A stretch of DNA of 64,000 bases from Taenia hydatigena (Eukaryota; Platyhelminthes; Cestoda; Cyclophyllidea; Taeniidae): contig JADWOT020000001.1 of assembly GCA_036345935.2 (NCBI GenBank), positions 31,625,062-31,689,061 on the forward strand, read 5' to 3'. The notes below the pieces were generated by a model. That model saw only the letters and a program-made list of their open reading frames with translations, had not been told where the DNA came from and did not search any database. A program made the position numbers and the translations under genes. Every line of letters begins with the position of its first letter. The first letter of the stretch is position 1. This document shows, piece after piece, positions 22,480 through 35,900 of the stretch.

Positions 22480-24740
22480 TAGCTTTTGCTGTGGGTAAAA
22501 TTATTATAGTTTTTGTAATCACGTCTTGTAGAGAATAAGGAGCGTGAATGCTCATCTGAGATACGCTACAGGAGGCGCATTGGTGACAGTAGTGAAACAC
22601 TAGAGTTGCTGCTTTACTTTACGGCAATTCACTCCCCCATACTTTGCTTCATCTTACCCTGAGCCTCTCCGTCATTCTGAGCTTTCCTCCACTCGTTTGT
22701 GCTAGTTTGTGCAGTTTAATAATCTTTTACCACATCGTGTCCAATTGCATCGCATTGCATTGCCTTCGGTTGCGCAGCATAGGCTGCAGGTATTACTGCA
22801 TTGGAATATGAGGTGGTTAGGGTGATGTCGATGGTATCATCTGAAGACACACGGATGCAACCACATTAATTATTTAAGGATTGCAGCTCCTACGATTATT
22901 TATCAGGCATCGTTATAGTCAATCCTGCGTGCGTAAAAATCGACTTCATCAATTTCATTTAAAATACATTCATTTTGATCATAAATTAATTCACAATTTC
23001 TACTTCACTCAATCCTGTAAAGCTTTAATCGTTTCAGTAAATGGCTGACTGATTGTTGGAAATGCAGCTAAGTTCACGTATCGATGTCATACAGAAGGCA
23101 GTTACAGATGCTGAGGATCTTCTACAGGACAGTATTCATGACACAGTGAAAATCCGCCAAGACGCATTTGTGACGCTAGAGCAGTAACTGTTGTACATTC
23201 TGCAAATACCTCGTCGCAAAGGATTGCAACAATTTGCTCTTTACTGCTCATTTAGCGTTGACTCTGTGCTCCAGTACACTAATAACTACAATGAACGCAT
23301 TATACTACTTGTTTGCGCACAGTTACTCTGGCGTTGGTCCCCTTTGAGTCGGAGGTGTAGGCTGAGTTCTGGAGCACGTATCCCTTCTCCATGCCATCCC
23401 ATCACTCTGGCAGCATCGCTAGTTCCCTGACTGTTAGTGAGCCACATGGATAGCAGCGACAAAGGGAGGGAAGAGGCTATGGAATGAGCCCTTTTATACA
23501 AGATTGCGACATGCGCCAACTCGAGAAGTGGATTGTTAGAACAGAAAACTGACGGTTGAATAGAAGTTGACCGACAATGAGCAGCAATGCTAATTGAGAA
23601 GAAAGGAAACACAAAGGTGTAGACGCAACACCCCTCATTTTATGTACTTTGCTTGGACGCACAGGTTCACTTACCAAAATGCGGAGATCAATGGAAAGTA
23701 TAATTCTGTCACTAACCTGGGTAATGCTAATGTCTTGGGGTGCATATTTGTGGTCGTGGAAAGTGGTGCTTTTCCTTCCGTGGTCAAAATGCGTTTCATC
23801 AAAAATCTGACAAGAGCAAACAGGAAGAAATCGCAATGAGTTACTTAGAGTAGCACAGCTGGTAAGGAAAGTCGAGGGTAAGAAATGTGAGCAGTAAACA
23901 CTTGGTGGACGCCAGCGGTTGCGCTCAGTAGATGCCCGTGGATTTGGACACCACTGAGGTTATGCTACGCCGATCCGGGTTAGTACATGTGTAGGTGACG
24001 GATGTGGAACGCTCGGAGCCGCTGGCACACTTTGTAACATTTCGATTATCTGCAATTCTTTCAATCGCCTCCACTATTCTTGTTCACTCGTTTGCGCTAT
24101 TTCATACCGTCGATTCCTATCCCACATAATTGTGTCCCTTTGCATTGTGTTCGATTGTGAAGTATAGCCTGCATGCATTACTCTGATGGATGATGCAATA
24201 CCATAGGGATTGACAGCGGCATTGGTGGTAGAGGAAGACGTCGCAGTCAAAGTGATACCAACGGCTTCATATGAAGTTAATTGAGTGCAAACGCATTGAA
24301 GTTCAGTGCGATGCGGCTGTTTAGTCTGCTGTCACAAATTTCCTGTCAAATGCACGAAGTGTTGCAAAGTGAGTTGTAGAGTGGATACACAGCGACAGAT
24401 GCAAACGGATAAATATTGTTCATATGCGGCAACAAAATTTTGTGTACATCCATTTCAACCTAATCTCTTCTAACAATTTTTGCACTTTTCCGTTTACTTG
24501 GTAGAGCAAATGTTGTTTGCAATTAATGAGAATTCTGTTCGCTGTTGCATCAATCGCTCCAGCGAACTCACTGAGATACTTGGATGTGCTCATTCACTAC
24601 CTGACTGCACCATCTTTACATCACAGGCGTAATTAGGACTCATGAGCACTACATCATGCTCCATTCTGCCAAGATGCCTCAACATCGGCGCGCCACTTTG
24701 AGTAGCGGCTTGCAAAGACAGCATACAAACAGTAAAAAAC
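22480..24740 (+). repeat. 2.3-kb block, direct partner at 59.09-61.38 kb
   Basis: This begins at CTAGCTTTTGCTGTGGGT and ends near CTTGCAAAGACAGC, aligning end to end with 59088-61380 at roughly 90 percent identity. Shared landmarks include GGAAATGCAGCTAAGTTCAC near 23060 and 59670, and ATGCTACGCCGATC near 23956 and 60553. It is a segmental duplication rather than a recognised mobile element, as I see no terminal repeats or target duplications. Confidence 0.9.
23062..23430 (+). pseudogene. Decayed frame with shared in-frame stop, copy 1
   Basis: A 41-codon frame from ATG (helical, charged; begins MQLSSRIDVIQK) ends at TAA 23185-23187, but the same frame then continues open to 23430. The copy at 59671-60027 shows the same pattern with TAG at the same codon. 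The continuous protein-like text across the stop suggests an ancestral longer coding sequence that was interrupted before duplication. Changes between copies are mostly replacements, arguing against present function. Product unknown. Confidence 0.4.
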
Positions 24741-27169
24741 ATTTGCTTGTTTCTTTCTCCTTCATATGTTATTTTAGCTTGTTAAAGCCATTGGATTGGA
24801 CAGATTTGATGAAGGAAACAGGATGCTGGAAAATGATATTCGCTCTTGCCCATGTTTAGCCACATATTAAACTCTGACACATTACAAAATGTCCTGCAAG
24901 TTCTTACTGCCCATCACCATCCATGCTCTGCAAGTGTGTGCTAATGTGCAATCATCCCTCTTATCTGGAAGTACATTTCGTCCACCTTTCAAGCGGATGA
25001 AATGCTGTCTGGCAGAAGGCTGATTCGCCAAGTGTTTTGCTGCAGTGGTGAGCTACGCTGTGGTTTTTACGCATTCGTTTCCTGTCGAGTGCATTAAATG
25101 ACTGCTGACGTGCTTGACATAGAGATAAATGGGTAGTGAATTCGATGAGATGCACTGTAATCAGGATGATAGGATAAAGACATTACCGGATTGGTAGTAA
25201 AAGGAAAACAAAGGGAAGTCAAGACAAGTCGAACTTCCTCGGTCACGTGTGATCTCTGCAACGCTCTTTGCTGCAACAATCAGTGTCGCAGAATAGTTTG
25301 AGTGCATGGATTTCAGTAGCTTTCTTTCTCTATAAGAAAAATTTGACCATAACTTTCTCTTTTCTTACTGTTGCCTTATCAACCAGGCTAAAAACAGCAC
25401 TTGCAGGTATAGAGCACAGACTAAAATCTGAGGTGACACAAAAAATGCGACTAGGATAACACATAGTTAAAACTGACACTGAAACGATTGCTGCTCATCC
25501 CTTCTCAGGATGCATGGCGTAATTTGGTATGAGAGGTGCTCTTAATATGAGATTCCTTACCACTTCAAAACTCGATGGTTCTGTATGGATGCCAACGCCC
25601 GAAGTTACTTCGCAGCATTTTATGGGGTGTCCTCACTTGTGTGAATGAAAGTTCTTGCGCATACCGTTAAAATGTACCATACATGGCTTTGTCACTACGA
25701 CGGATACCCCATGAATACGCAGCACTTCTTCATCACCAGTTTAATTACAATCGCGTTCGCCCAAATGCGAGCATCACAAGCATTTTCTTTGTGCTTTAAA
25801 CAAAGAAATAAATGTAGATTAACCACGCACTTGCGTTTAAAGCTGAGTTTTACTTAGTACATTCCTATGTTTGCTTAATCAGATCCTTTTGCAGGCAACT
25901 TGTTCTTGCCCACGTTGTAGCAGTTAGTAAAGGGTTCTAGACGAATGCTGGTCCTAAAGAAGATCATCGTCTTACTTCACACCTGCTAATTTATAATCTG
26001 AAGGAGAATGATGTGGCTGCATAGTACAAATGTAAACCATTCTTGATTTTGGGTAACTTTTAGAAAGAAAATCTTCTAAAACGCGTAAAGTCTGCATTAG
26101 AGAGTCCAACAAATCCTTGTGTTGTGGCATGTGATGCTGTGATGTGAGGGTGGAATTGATTGACGAACAGTGGACATGAACAAATAAAGGCGAAGGAAAG
26201 AAGGCAATACGCAAGAGTTGATGTGAAAGAAGTGAATGTGGCTTGTTAGGGCATCACAGGATTGGGTGAGTGAATAGAAGAAAGGAGGGCAGAGGGAGCT
26301 GGACTTCTTGAGGAGGGGAATGGGTGGGTGCCACAATCGCTACTCTTAATGAGCTACAGTATTTGAAGCAACTTTTAGGCATTTCTAGATTTTCCCTCTT
26401 TTAATAAAAACGCGAAACTACGTGTGCCACATAACACGCACTACACTCAGCAAGGGACCTTCCGGTCTTGTTGCGCTCTCCTTCCCACAGTCCAGCTATT
26501 TCAGCCACGAGCCGCACACACACCTACCCTCCCACGTAAGTATACAAGCGAGATGTCTGAATGATGGGTAGGCGCAGATTGAAGTGCCGCAAACGAATGC
26601 GTTGTCCCACATCATCATCGTGTCATCAAAATGTTAAGATGGCTGTATAGCTTGCACATCGATCGTCGAGGCAGAGAAATTGTCGATTTCCGACAACTCC
26701 AACTAACTCACAGCGAGGTGTACACATCTACGCCAACTTTATACATTACACCATGGGCTTGTATGTGCGACTTTTCCCTAAGATGACCTACAAACCTGAA
26801 CATTCGCCTTCCTCCTACTCCTGACCTGAGAGGCGTACTTGGCTGTCCATAGTGGAATGCAATTACAGTCACTCGCACAGGAGGTTGAAGAGCACTCGTT
26901 GACCACACCTTGTTACCAGAAGGAGAGAGCACTTAGCTCCCTGTCTTTGAGACTCTGACATCTGCTCCGAACTGAAGGAGAAGGTGTACTGTTTTCAATC
27001 TGTCCAACATCCCTAAAGCTACCTTCAAACAGGCGCGTTTTTTTTGTATTTTTAGCCAGCTCTATTGACGACTAAAGGAAGGTCTGAAATCTGGTGTCAA
27101 ATGTCCATAAATCCTTCTCAAAAACTCCGAAAATGTAAAGAGAGCACAATCTTCTCCTGTTAATAACTA
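24741..27169. other. Gene-free stretch
   Basis: Short frames only, the longest about 80 codons, none with protein-like conservation. I see no repeats shared with other parts of the window and nothing to annotate. Confidence 0.4.
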
Positions 27170-27470
27170 GTGGCATAATGTGAAGACGGGGACCAGTGAG
27201 ACGGCAAAGACTCGCACGATGTTCCTTTCCGCAAACTCATTTTACGCAGCCACGTTTTTATCTCACGTTTCCCTTTAAAAAGCTCAGATACAGTCTTGAA
27301 GAAGTCACAAATGCCAACTTTCGTGTGTGCAACACCAATTTCAATCAATCATTTCCATTTTGCTCCCAATCATTTATTACTGCATCGTTCGGGATCCCCT
27401 CGTTGCCTTGCAGCTCAGCGGTCCAATTGGTTGGTGGAGTCGATCACGGACTGACTAGAAAGTGTGTGAC
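27170..27470 (+). repeat. Repeat, inverted partner at 46.72-47.04 kb
   Basis: The reverse complement of 46720-47040 matches this stretch. Shared segments include CTCATTTTACGCAG, CAGATACAGTCTTGAAGAAG and CCAACTTTCGTGTGTGCA. The minus strand here has an open frame (27160-27348) and the partner has the same frame with a TGA inside, suggesting an old coding unit of unknown kind. Confidence 0.7.
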
Positions 27471-28110
27471 TGTGGCTCCAGGTTAATCAGCAGCTACTCA
27501 GTGCACTGATTCACCAACGGCCCAACACCTGCCCCTTATGTCTATCTAGTGAACTTGTCATGCTTCTAGTCCAGCCAGCCAGTCACGCAGGCAATCAAGT
27601 GAAAAAGGAAGCAACTTTTTGAATATAGCTATTGCGCAAATGTTGACTGACTGACTAGTCCATCAACTAACCAAATAACCATCCAATTGACTATTAGCCA
27701 AAACGAAACTTATGACGATGCGTCGCTTTTGTGGTACCGCAGGGCAGCTTTGTCACAAAACCTATGCAACAACGTATTGCTCACCCAAATTGCTAGATTC
27801 GGGCTACTAAAATAGGTCAACTGATTTGTTCAAGGCTTCTCGCGAAACACCTGAACACTCCAGGACGAGCTGACAAGAGACATGCGTTGAGCTTGTTGCA
27901 GGTTTGACTGACAGCATTAACTGAGGGCAAGAATCTGCTTTCACGTTATGATTCACTTTGGTTGTTCCCATGTCATGTGAGAGATAATTAAATCCGCTTC
28001 CACCTCATCTGCCGAGTTGTCAAAATTTATATTGGGTCAATTGGCGTCAAATTTTACTTCTCTCTACTTTAGTAGTTGTCAAGTCGCTTCCATAGCCTTT
28101 TGTCTACAGG
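27415..28110 (+). repeat. 0.7-kb block, direct partner running off the window end
   Basis: This matches 63308-64000 on the same strand from TTGGTTGGTGGAGTCGATCA onward, at roughly 90 percent identity. Shared segments include CTGATTCACCAACGG-like and GAGGGCAAGAATCTGCTTTC. No intact frame is shared. Confidence 0.85.
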
Positions 28111-31100
28111 TTGGTACTTTACTTAGCCAAGAAATGATGCCCGATCAAAGCTGTTGATTAATTGATGGGCCATTCAATCGTTCTACAGCTTGGACAATGA
28201 CTATTCAAGTTCATGTCTAGCTGACTCATTAGGTAGCAGATTGTGGAGGGTCGAAGGTACCCAGTAAGTAGCCAACTAAGGTGGGTGATGAGCTTTTTAT
28301 TAACCAGACCGCTAAGCAGTCGATAAACTGGTATCCGCAGTCGCATCAAATCGTCGTATCATCTTAAACATGACCGGGTGAATGAATCAGGTGGCAAGTC
28401 ATTCTGTATCACTGAATTTAGTCGAAAACATAGGTTTTCGTTACAAAACACCTATGCAAACACAAACAAAGGTTTCGAACTCTCTGGTTAAGTTCCAACC
28501 CATGCTCAATTACCTTAACAAATCCCAATCGCATACTGCTTTTTCTCCCCCCTAGGCATACATATCCACCAAATCTGAGCAAACCAGCTGCAAGGATTTG
28601 TCTCGTTATTAGGATCTTCGTCATCCTCACCACGCTATCACATTCATCGTGCTATCAACGACAGGGAATGACTCCTACAAACCTATCTACCCACTTTAAA
28701 GTCATTTCCTTAAAACAAGTAGCTTAATGCAGGCAGATGTCATTCACTTTCATTAACAACATCATGAGCGGAGAAGGATGATGAGGATTAACAACTGCAT
28801 CATTCATCAATTGAGACGGTCTTCCAACCACTTCGCCATCACTTACGATACACCAGGACTAGGGAACCGTTGCCATCTGCCCTCAAGGGAGAAGGGTACT
28901 CACTAATCGAGCATAACCCTCACCACTCTGCTCCATTCATCGCAACACCTATGAAGAGCGCTCGCTGCCTGCACTCACTGAATGGTTCAGGCTGCTTGAT
29001 AGCTGGCGATCTAGCCATTAAATAGGTTATAAACAAGAGTGATTTGCAGTGTAGAGAATAGCATTGCTGGAATTTCCGTGGAGCGCCACCTCTCTTTCGG
29101 CTTCAATCCAATTGCATGAGTGCTTTGAATGCCGGAGACAATCGCATGCTCCACTTGGCATTACTTCCTGTGCTTGATGGATTGCTGATCAACTTGAGAC
29201 GTAGCCTCTCTCTTACCCTCACCTAACTATTGTGGCCCATTTGACATGTCAAATGGATATGCCAGAGTCAGAGCTACTGCAGCAGAGATGGCAGTTCTGC
29301 CGAAATCGGTTGATTTAACCTAAGTTATAAGGATTTCAGCGGCATAGTAACACAGGCGCTTGCGGTTAATGTGGCCAAATGAGTGTCAAGCAACAGGTGA
29401 CACACCTCTCAAACTGCCTGATGCAGGTATGATAGCTAGAGAGGGAATCAATTGTGTTTGTTTTGGACAAGTTGCAAGGCAGTCGGTACAGGTGCTGTAT
29501 CGTTATGAGCAAAAGAAAATACACACACTCTCGTCTTTGAACACTTGGTCGCTCTCTTTACCAGTGTCCACCACTGCAAGAAATGGCGCTGAAGCAGCAG
29601 AAACGTCGATCAGACAAACAAGCGGCCGCCTTGGAAAGGAGCGTTGGTTTCGTTCATGCAAACACCGAACGGAAATGAAAAATCACTGGAGGATTATTCC
29701 AATGACTTTAGTAGCACAAACAGAAACTCCTATTATTCTAAGCTTAAAAGTTATTCTGTCATATTTCACATGGACACTTTAGCAAGCTAGCCATGCAATT
29801 CATGTCCTCCTTTGATAAAAACTAAGCGTTGTAAGCATATCTTTCCATTTTTAAATTAGCTTCTGTTATACGCGTTACAACATTTGCTATTTAGGTAAAA
29901 ATGAACAGGGAATGGTAGAACTGTGTTAGATCACTGAAGAGAAACGTTATCGTCATTCTCCGTTATATCCGTGGCTAGATAGCTGCCACTGAAATTAACC
30001 AAGTGTAGGGCGTTTAGGATCCAGGTCAACCACCAATTATCGCTGCTATTGAGACGTGGCAGATGTGTTGCAGTGCACGAGGGTCCACTCGAGCTCCTCG
30101 TTGCGTCCGAAGAACAAGAATATTGCTCTGCACCTCAAGTCCAAATGCTAAAATTCGATCTTTTCTTACGGTTTTCTATTCCTCCCATCAGGATGTATGG
30201 GGAGGCTACAAAATTAAAAGGAGGGGTTTATGAGTTACAGATTATGTTGGAACCACGAATTGCAGGCCTACACTTCCCACTCTATGAGTATACGGCTGTA
30301 GACTCTGACCTCTCTTCTCCTTCCCATTCGAGTAGATCATCTCATCGTAGCTCTTTGGCTTTAACATTCCTTCTCTGCCCTGGTCGCATTAATCTTGGAC
30401 ATGCTGATTTACACGGGCAGTAAGTCTTGCGCTACTTGCAAATGAATTAGCCAGATTGCTGTCCTTCGTTAACTCCTGTCCTCTAACAAATGCATTGAAG
30501 AAGTGTGTGACATTCTCGACTTTTTTCGCCTCAAAGCGAGTGAGCAAGAGCGGGCAGAGAGAGTCCGCCTCCTAACCGAAGGCAGCTGACGACAGTTCCA
30601 TGTTAAGATGCGTGTTCGTCGAACGCTCCTCGGCTAGCATTGAGAACTACTTAGTCCAGCACATATATACAGCAAATGTGCCGAAGTGAAAAAGTGGCTG
30701 TAGAGGTGGTTAATCCAACCCTTCTGATCAGCAGAGCTGCGCGTGTGCATGCATCTCGGCCTCCTAGCAGCAGCACTTATCACAGAGGCAACAACGAAGC
30801 AGTGACATCGCTGAGCCTTCTCTTAACGTCCTTCATCCTCATCAACCCATCTCGTTACTCATGCAACTGGTAATGGAAAATGTCGCCTATCTGTGCTCAG
30901 GCTGCTAGTTCTGGGAAAGCGATGGCTAAGCAGGAATAGATGAATGTCGAATTCGTTGCAACATGTCAAAAAACCGGCCACTGAAAGCTATTACTAATCA
31001 AACAAACTCCAGGCGTAACCGAAGCAGTGATTTTGAATTTTCCTTACTAAGCTCAGCCTCTTGACCAGGTCGAGTTAATGACAGCACGCCTACATACCAC

Positions 31101-31569
31101 AGAATTTAAGTCTAGCTGAATGGACGCACTCAAATTTTCGCTGCAGCTGCTTCTCCAACGGAGTGAACTTGAGCATCTGCGCGCAGACGATGTCGAGAAA
31201 AGTGATTAGGCAGAAAAAACAACGCGCCACCGTCATTTTACCGAACGAATCAGTGGCCAAAGAAATAGAATCTCGTACTCTCACATGCGTTGCTTGAATC
31301 GAGAAGCAGGTATATTTTAGTAAATTGCTATTGCATAACCATTGTCGGCAGTCAGTACATCCTGCTCAAATTCGCTCTGTGTGAGAAACGGCTGCCACAA
31401 AACTTAAGCGTGGCTATTCAGCTAGCCCGCGATTCTGAGGTGAATGGACGTGCGCAATGCGGGTTGAGGTTGACCTTTCTGCCCTTTTTGCTGCCTGTAG
31501 ACCTCAACCTGATGATGAAACTATGTCCAGTAAGAAAACACGTTTGTTGGATCAGTAGCAGCTTTAGGT
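28111..31569. other. Gene-poor stretch with repeat fragments
   Basis: Frames 29360-29782 (140 codons) and 30049-30423 (124 codons) are open, but they have no conserved partner and no convincing splice context. About 30540-30900 is a diverged copy of the family seen at 18.53 and 31.57 kb (GTTCGTCGAACGC, then CTCGTTACTCATGCAACTGG). Nothing else is recognised. Confidence 0.4.
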
Positions 31570-32970
31570 GGTCGATTCTTAAAGAGCCTTATTTGATGAC
31601 AGTTCGGCAGCCAGAGACGTGCTCGATGAACGCTTCTCGGCTAACTTGGAGGACTAATTAGTCAGGCATTCATAATGCAAACGTGTCGACCTGACGAAGC
31701 GGCTAGATATCCGTCCTCACTAATGATGATTTGATCCCTCTGATCGTGGAATTCGGCGGAGTGTTGCAGCAGCATTACTCACAGAGACAGCGAAGGTGGA
31801 GCAACAACACCGGTCCTCCTCCAAACGTGCTTAATCCTCACCACCTCACCTCGTTACTCATATCACCGGTGATGGATACTGATACCTACCTGCATCCAAT
31901 CTACTCGTTTTTAGTGAATGAGTGCCAAGTAAGGGAAGACGAGCTCCGTACCTTTACACACCTTTGCGAATGTAGCGACGCACAGCTGCTGACATTGCAA
32001 CAGCATCACACTTCGTGGGAACCACCTCTCAGTCAATGTGGATCGAGGTCGTTCACATGTGACGTCTGCAGTCATGTTGCATCTCCTTCCATTCAGCATT
32101 CATTGGTGGTCCCATCACTAAACAAGTGATGCCTGCACAACTTGCCTGCTTGGACAGTCAGGAGCGTGTCACCCGTTAACCGCTACCGCTAAGGTTTCCT
32201 TTGCAATGTGAGAGAGGTACGACACCCGTCTATTGTTTCCTTGGTTCCAGAGCAGATTACAGCCTTGGAAAGTTTTGGAACTCGATGAACTTTGCCCTTA
32301 CAATCACTTAGTGAATTTCACCACTTCATGTCGATGCATACAATTCTTGCATCAGTGGTATACTTGGAAGTGTCCATTCGACCCTAGCGAGCTCCCGTGG
32401 ACTTCGCAGTCTTAAGGATCCACCAGGCACAGAAGAGACAGAAGAGAGCCACTATAATAAACTCTCATTCAACCCACTGCTCGTCAACAGAGCAAGTTCG
32501 AACTTTTGTCTGCAAGAATCCTGTATGGTGTGTATTTTAGCAATGTCTTAAGTGGCATAGACCGCATTACTTGAAAGGGAATTCCTTAGGTGTAAGAATG
32601 TAGCTTTCGTCTCCCCTTGTTGATCTCTACACCCTTGGAATGAGCGGAGTGGGAGTAGATAGCCCGCAATGTCTTATATATTTCATGATTTGCGTCAAGC
32701 ACACTCAGGTGACTGCTTTGGTGATTTGGCGATGACTCTGTTAGTGGGTGAATTAGTCTGCTCAGCCTCCTTCTGCACGTACCTGGCCTTTGCACTGGTG
32801 AGTTGCTGCCGCAATGCAGTCTACACAGTGGCATGGTGACAATATGTGCATTACTGTGAATTTAAAATAACTCAGATACTGTTTTTTGTTCCTTTTTTGC
32901 TGCTGGTCGCTCGTGCTTCTTACCTTCTATCCTTCTTCACTCTGGCATAGTTGCATGATTTAAATAAAGG
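31570..32970 (+). repeat. 1.4-kb direct repeat, partner at 18.53-19.91 kb, with residual frame
   Basis: This is the best-preserved member of a dispersed family. The frame 31731-32129 (132 codons) includes LLTLQQHHTSWE and a following C-x2-C pair (CDVCSHV). A related text, LLTLQQHQTSWE, is readable on the minus strand at 42751-43044, and more distant traces occur near 51.1 and 18.8 kb. That points to a common ancestral coding unit. The second half is family G in reverse orientation. I do not recognise the family. Confidence 0.6.
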
Positions 32971-35900
32971 TTTGGACGCACGAAGTGCTCATTTTTATTC
33001 CTTATTATCAGAAGCATCGGGGTAAGAGATTGGAATTAGCAATGGTACTTTGGACGTGAGTAGGTGTAGGTGTTGGAGGTGGTGGTCAGGATTAATCGAA
33101 TAAGTGAGAAAAGGAACTCTAAGTGGTACGTGTATTCGACTAGAATCACCAATATGCACAACATCTGTCTCCTCTCAAGTTTACCTAGCTTCTTGGCATC
33201 GAACCGTCGTCGAGGCAGGTGATGTCACCTGCTTTGAGGTACGAATGACTTATCTTGATGGCCCCCCACCAAGATTGGCAATGCTGATCAACTTGAGACC
33301 GCGTTTTATCCGCACAACAGGGTGATCTGCACCGACTTGCTGGTGCTTCGAATCCTAATGCTGCAATGAGCTGGACCCCACTTTGACTTGTGTGGTATAT
33401 CGTAAAGAGAGACCGTCCAACATTTAATTTGAGCACTTCAACCCTCAAAGTGCTCTGACATTTGACTGCTTTGGTCCTTGTATAAGGTCACAGAAATGAT
33501 ATCAATGGCAAGTTAAGCCACGGTGATTGACCAGGCATCAAATCTGCATGAATGTTAAGAAAGAGTTGGACGAGGTTGAAGTCATTCAGCAATGCCGTCA
33601 CTTGCTGCATTTTCCACCTAAAACCAACTTAAGTGGCTCTCTTACATCTTATGTTGCGCTTGCTGCTCGAAACCGGCAAGTGGATGTGCAGTTTGCGCTC
33701 TCCACGTGACTTGGAGTAAACTTTCTGACGCAGTAATGAGGCTTCCTGCAGTAGTCATCATTTGGACTTAGAGTCGCACTGACGAGAACGACATCCTTTG
33801 ATTGCTGGCAACAAAGCTCACAATCCAGGGTCAAGAAATTCACTCCAAAACGCTTTATTCTTACTATAAACGGCTTGTCTAAATGTGAGAAAAGGAGACT
33901 ATGGAACACACTGTATCGGCCGTTTAATGAAGCCATTTCCACGCCACGATTGGAGCTGTTGGTTTGATGGATAAGTTGCTGATCGCCTATACAGGTATTC
34001 AACTAGTTGGCTAGCAGACTGTTGTAAATCTAATGCATCCACTGCATTGTCAAGCTAAGCGGCTGATCAATTTTGGATCCACAGTCACATCCAACAAGTG
34101 GTTCATTGTGGACACCTCCAAACAATCGGACTGCAGGTCTGTCTACGCACCCCTTTAACGTAGGCAGCGTGGCATAGCTGCTACCGCTTCACCGTGCCAA
34201 GGGGTAAGCCTCATCAAAGCTGTTCTTCATTCGAATGGATGGATGGTCGGTCAAGTGAATGGTTCGACTGCCCAATCACTCAACAACTGGCACAACAGCG
34301 AAGACGAGCCATCCAGCCACTCAGTGGCACAGCCTCGCTCCTTAACTGCCCTAACGAACCTTCCAGTCCATTAGTCCTTTTAACTATCCACCCCGATTGT
34401 ATTCCACATTGTACTCTAAATCCAACAGCCAATGCTCTGTCCTCTTTTCAACAGGCGCATTACAAGGAACGAATGGAGACAGTTCTCTTCCTGCCAAATT
34501 CACTAGAGGCGACAACAAACACGGATGAGGTTACTGTCCAAATGAGAGGCAGGGTAGAAGCATAGAAGACAAAGTCGTCTTTAAAGGAGGATCCAGTGTG
34601 CATAAAAATCGGCATTGGTGCGAGTATTTTGCTTCACTGTAGCAAAAGATCCAAGGTCAGCACTAGAAGGTACTGACTGCTGACAAATGTTATGCATCAG
34701 TTACTTATTTGAATGGGCCTGCCTCTTGGCTTGGGCAGCGCAGGATACAGTGCGCGATTTCATTTCTCCGACCACTGATCCGTTCGGTGGTGGGACAACA
34801 ACTCTTCGTTTCTGCCATCTGATCACCATGCCCGACATTCGCTTCTTACAGATGTCCATATTCACTTGGGGCGAGGACTGGCTGCCACAAAAGTTGACTG
34901 TAGCCATTTAGCTGGATCGATTTTCTGTGGTGGGTGAACATGCACAATGTGGATGGTGGTTGACCTTCCTGCCCTCCGTATTGTCGGTGGACCTTAACTT
35001 GCATGGCAAGGAAAGGCAAAGTTGATGTTTCTTGCTAGTCTTGAGTTTGTTGGTCGATTTTCTGGCAGGCCTTTAAATTTGTGAACATTATTTAAAGTTG
35101 CATCTAAGAACGCGCTGTTTGAATTAGGGATGGGAACTGATACAATGAGTCATTTAAGTAGCTAATTTTACCTGCTGATTCTCGAAGATGGACTATAAGG
35201 CCTAATATTCGTTATCCTTCCTCGCCTGCCTTGAGGAGAGGCATGCTTGGCTGACCATGGAGTAGTGTCAATACCTGCTCAACCAAAGCACGCGCAGTCG
35301 GCTTACCCAGGAGGAAGAAGAGGGCTTGCTAATCGCATCACATGACGATGAAGTAAGCAAACGTTCAAGTCCCTTTATCCATGACTGTGGCAGTTGCGTT
35401 ACCTGAATGGGATCGTGCTGTGGAAGGCGACACAACATCCATCATTCCGGCTTTCGCTAAAAAGGCGTTGTCTGAGAGAGACCTAGACCTTGTCAACCAG
35501 TAAATTGGTCTCGTCAAGTGCGCTGAAAGCACGCGCATTGGTTGCACCACCTGAGACCGTACGATTTGAGACTGTGGCTTTGATTGTTATGCAGAAGTGG
35601 TGTTGAATTGTTCGCTATGCAGTGCAGAGAAGTGTGGTGGCCAGTTTGACATCGGTTGGTAAGAGAAGGGGGAAGGTGATTAACAAGTCCGGTTGATTAG
35701 GTGTCAATCAAACGTGTGTGGACGACATCGAAGAAGAAGTGGGCAAAACTAACTCCCTTAATCTGTAGGAGATGATCAGAATTATTCGAATAAGTAAACG
35801 ATTGAAACAACAAGTGGGTGTGGATACAGTCTTTCAAATACTTTCTAGCAATCACAACATCAGCATCTCAGGATCTGTCAATTGTGATGGGTGGTGTATA

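Noticed and set aside
34687..34911. Overlapping frames on both strands
   Set aside because: Both are of ordinary chance length, and neither has a splice site, conserved motif or second copy.
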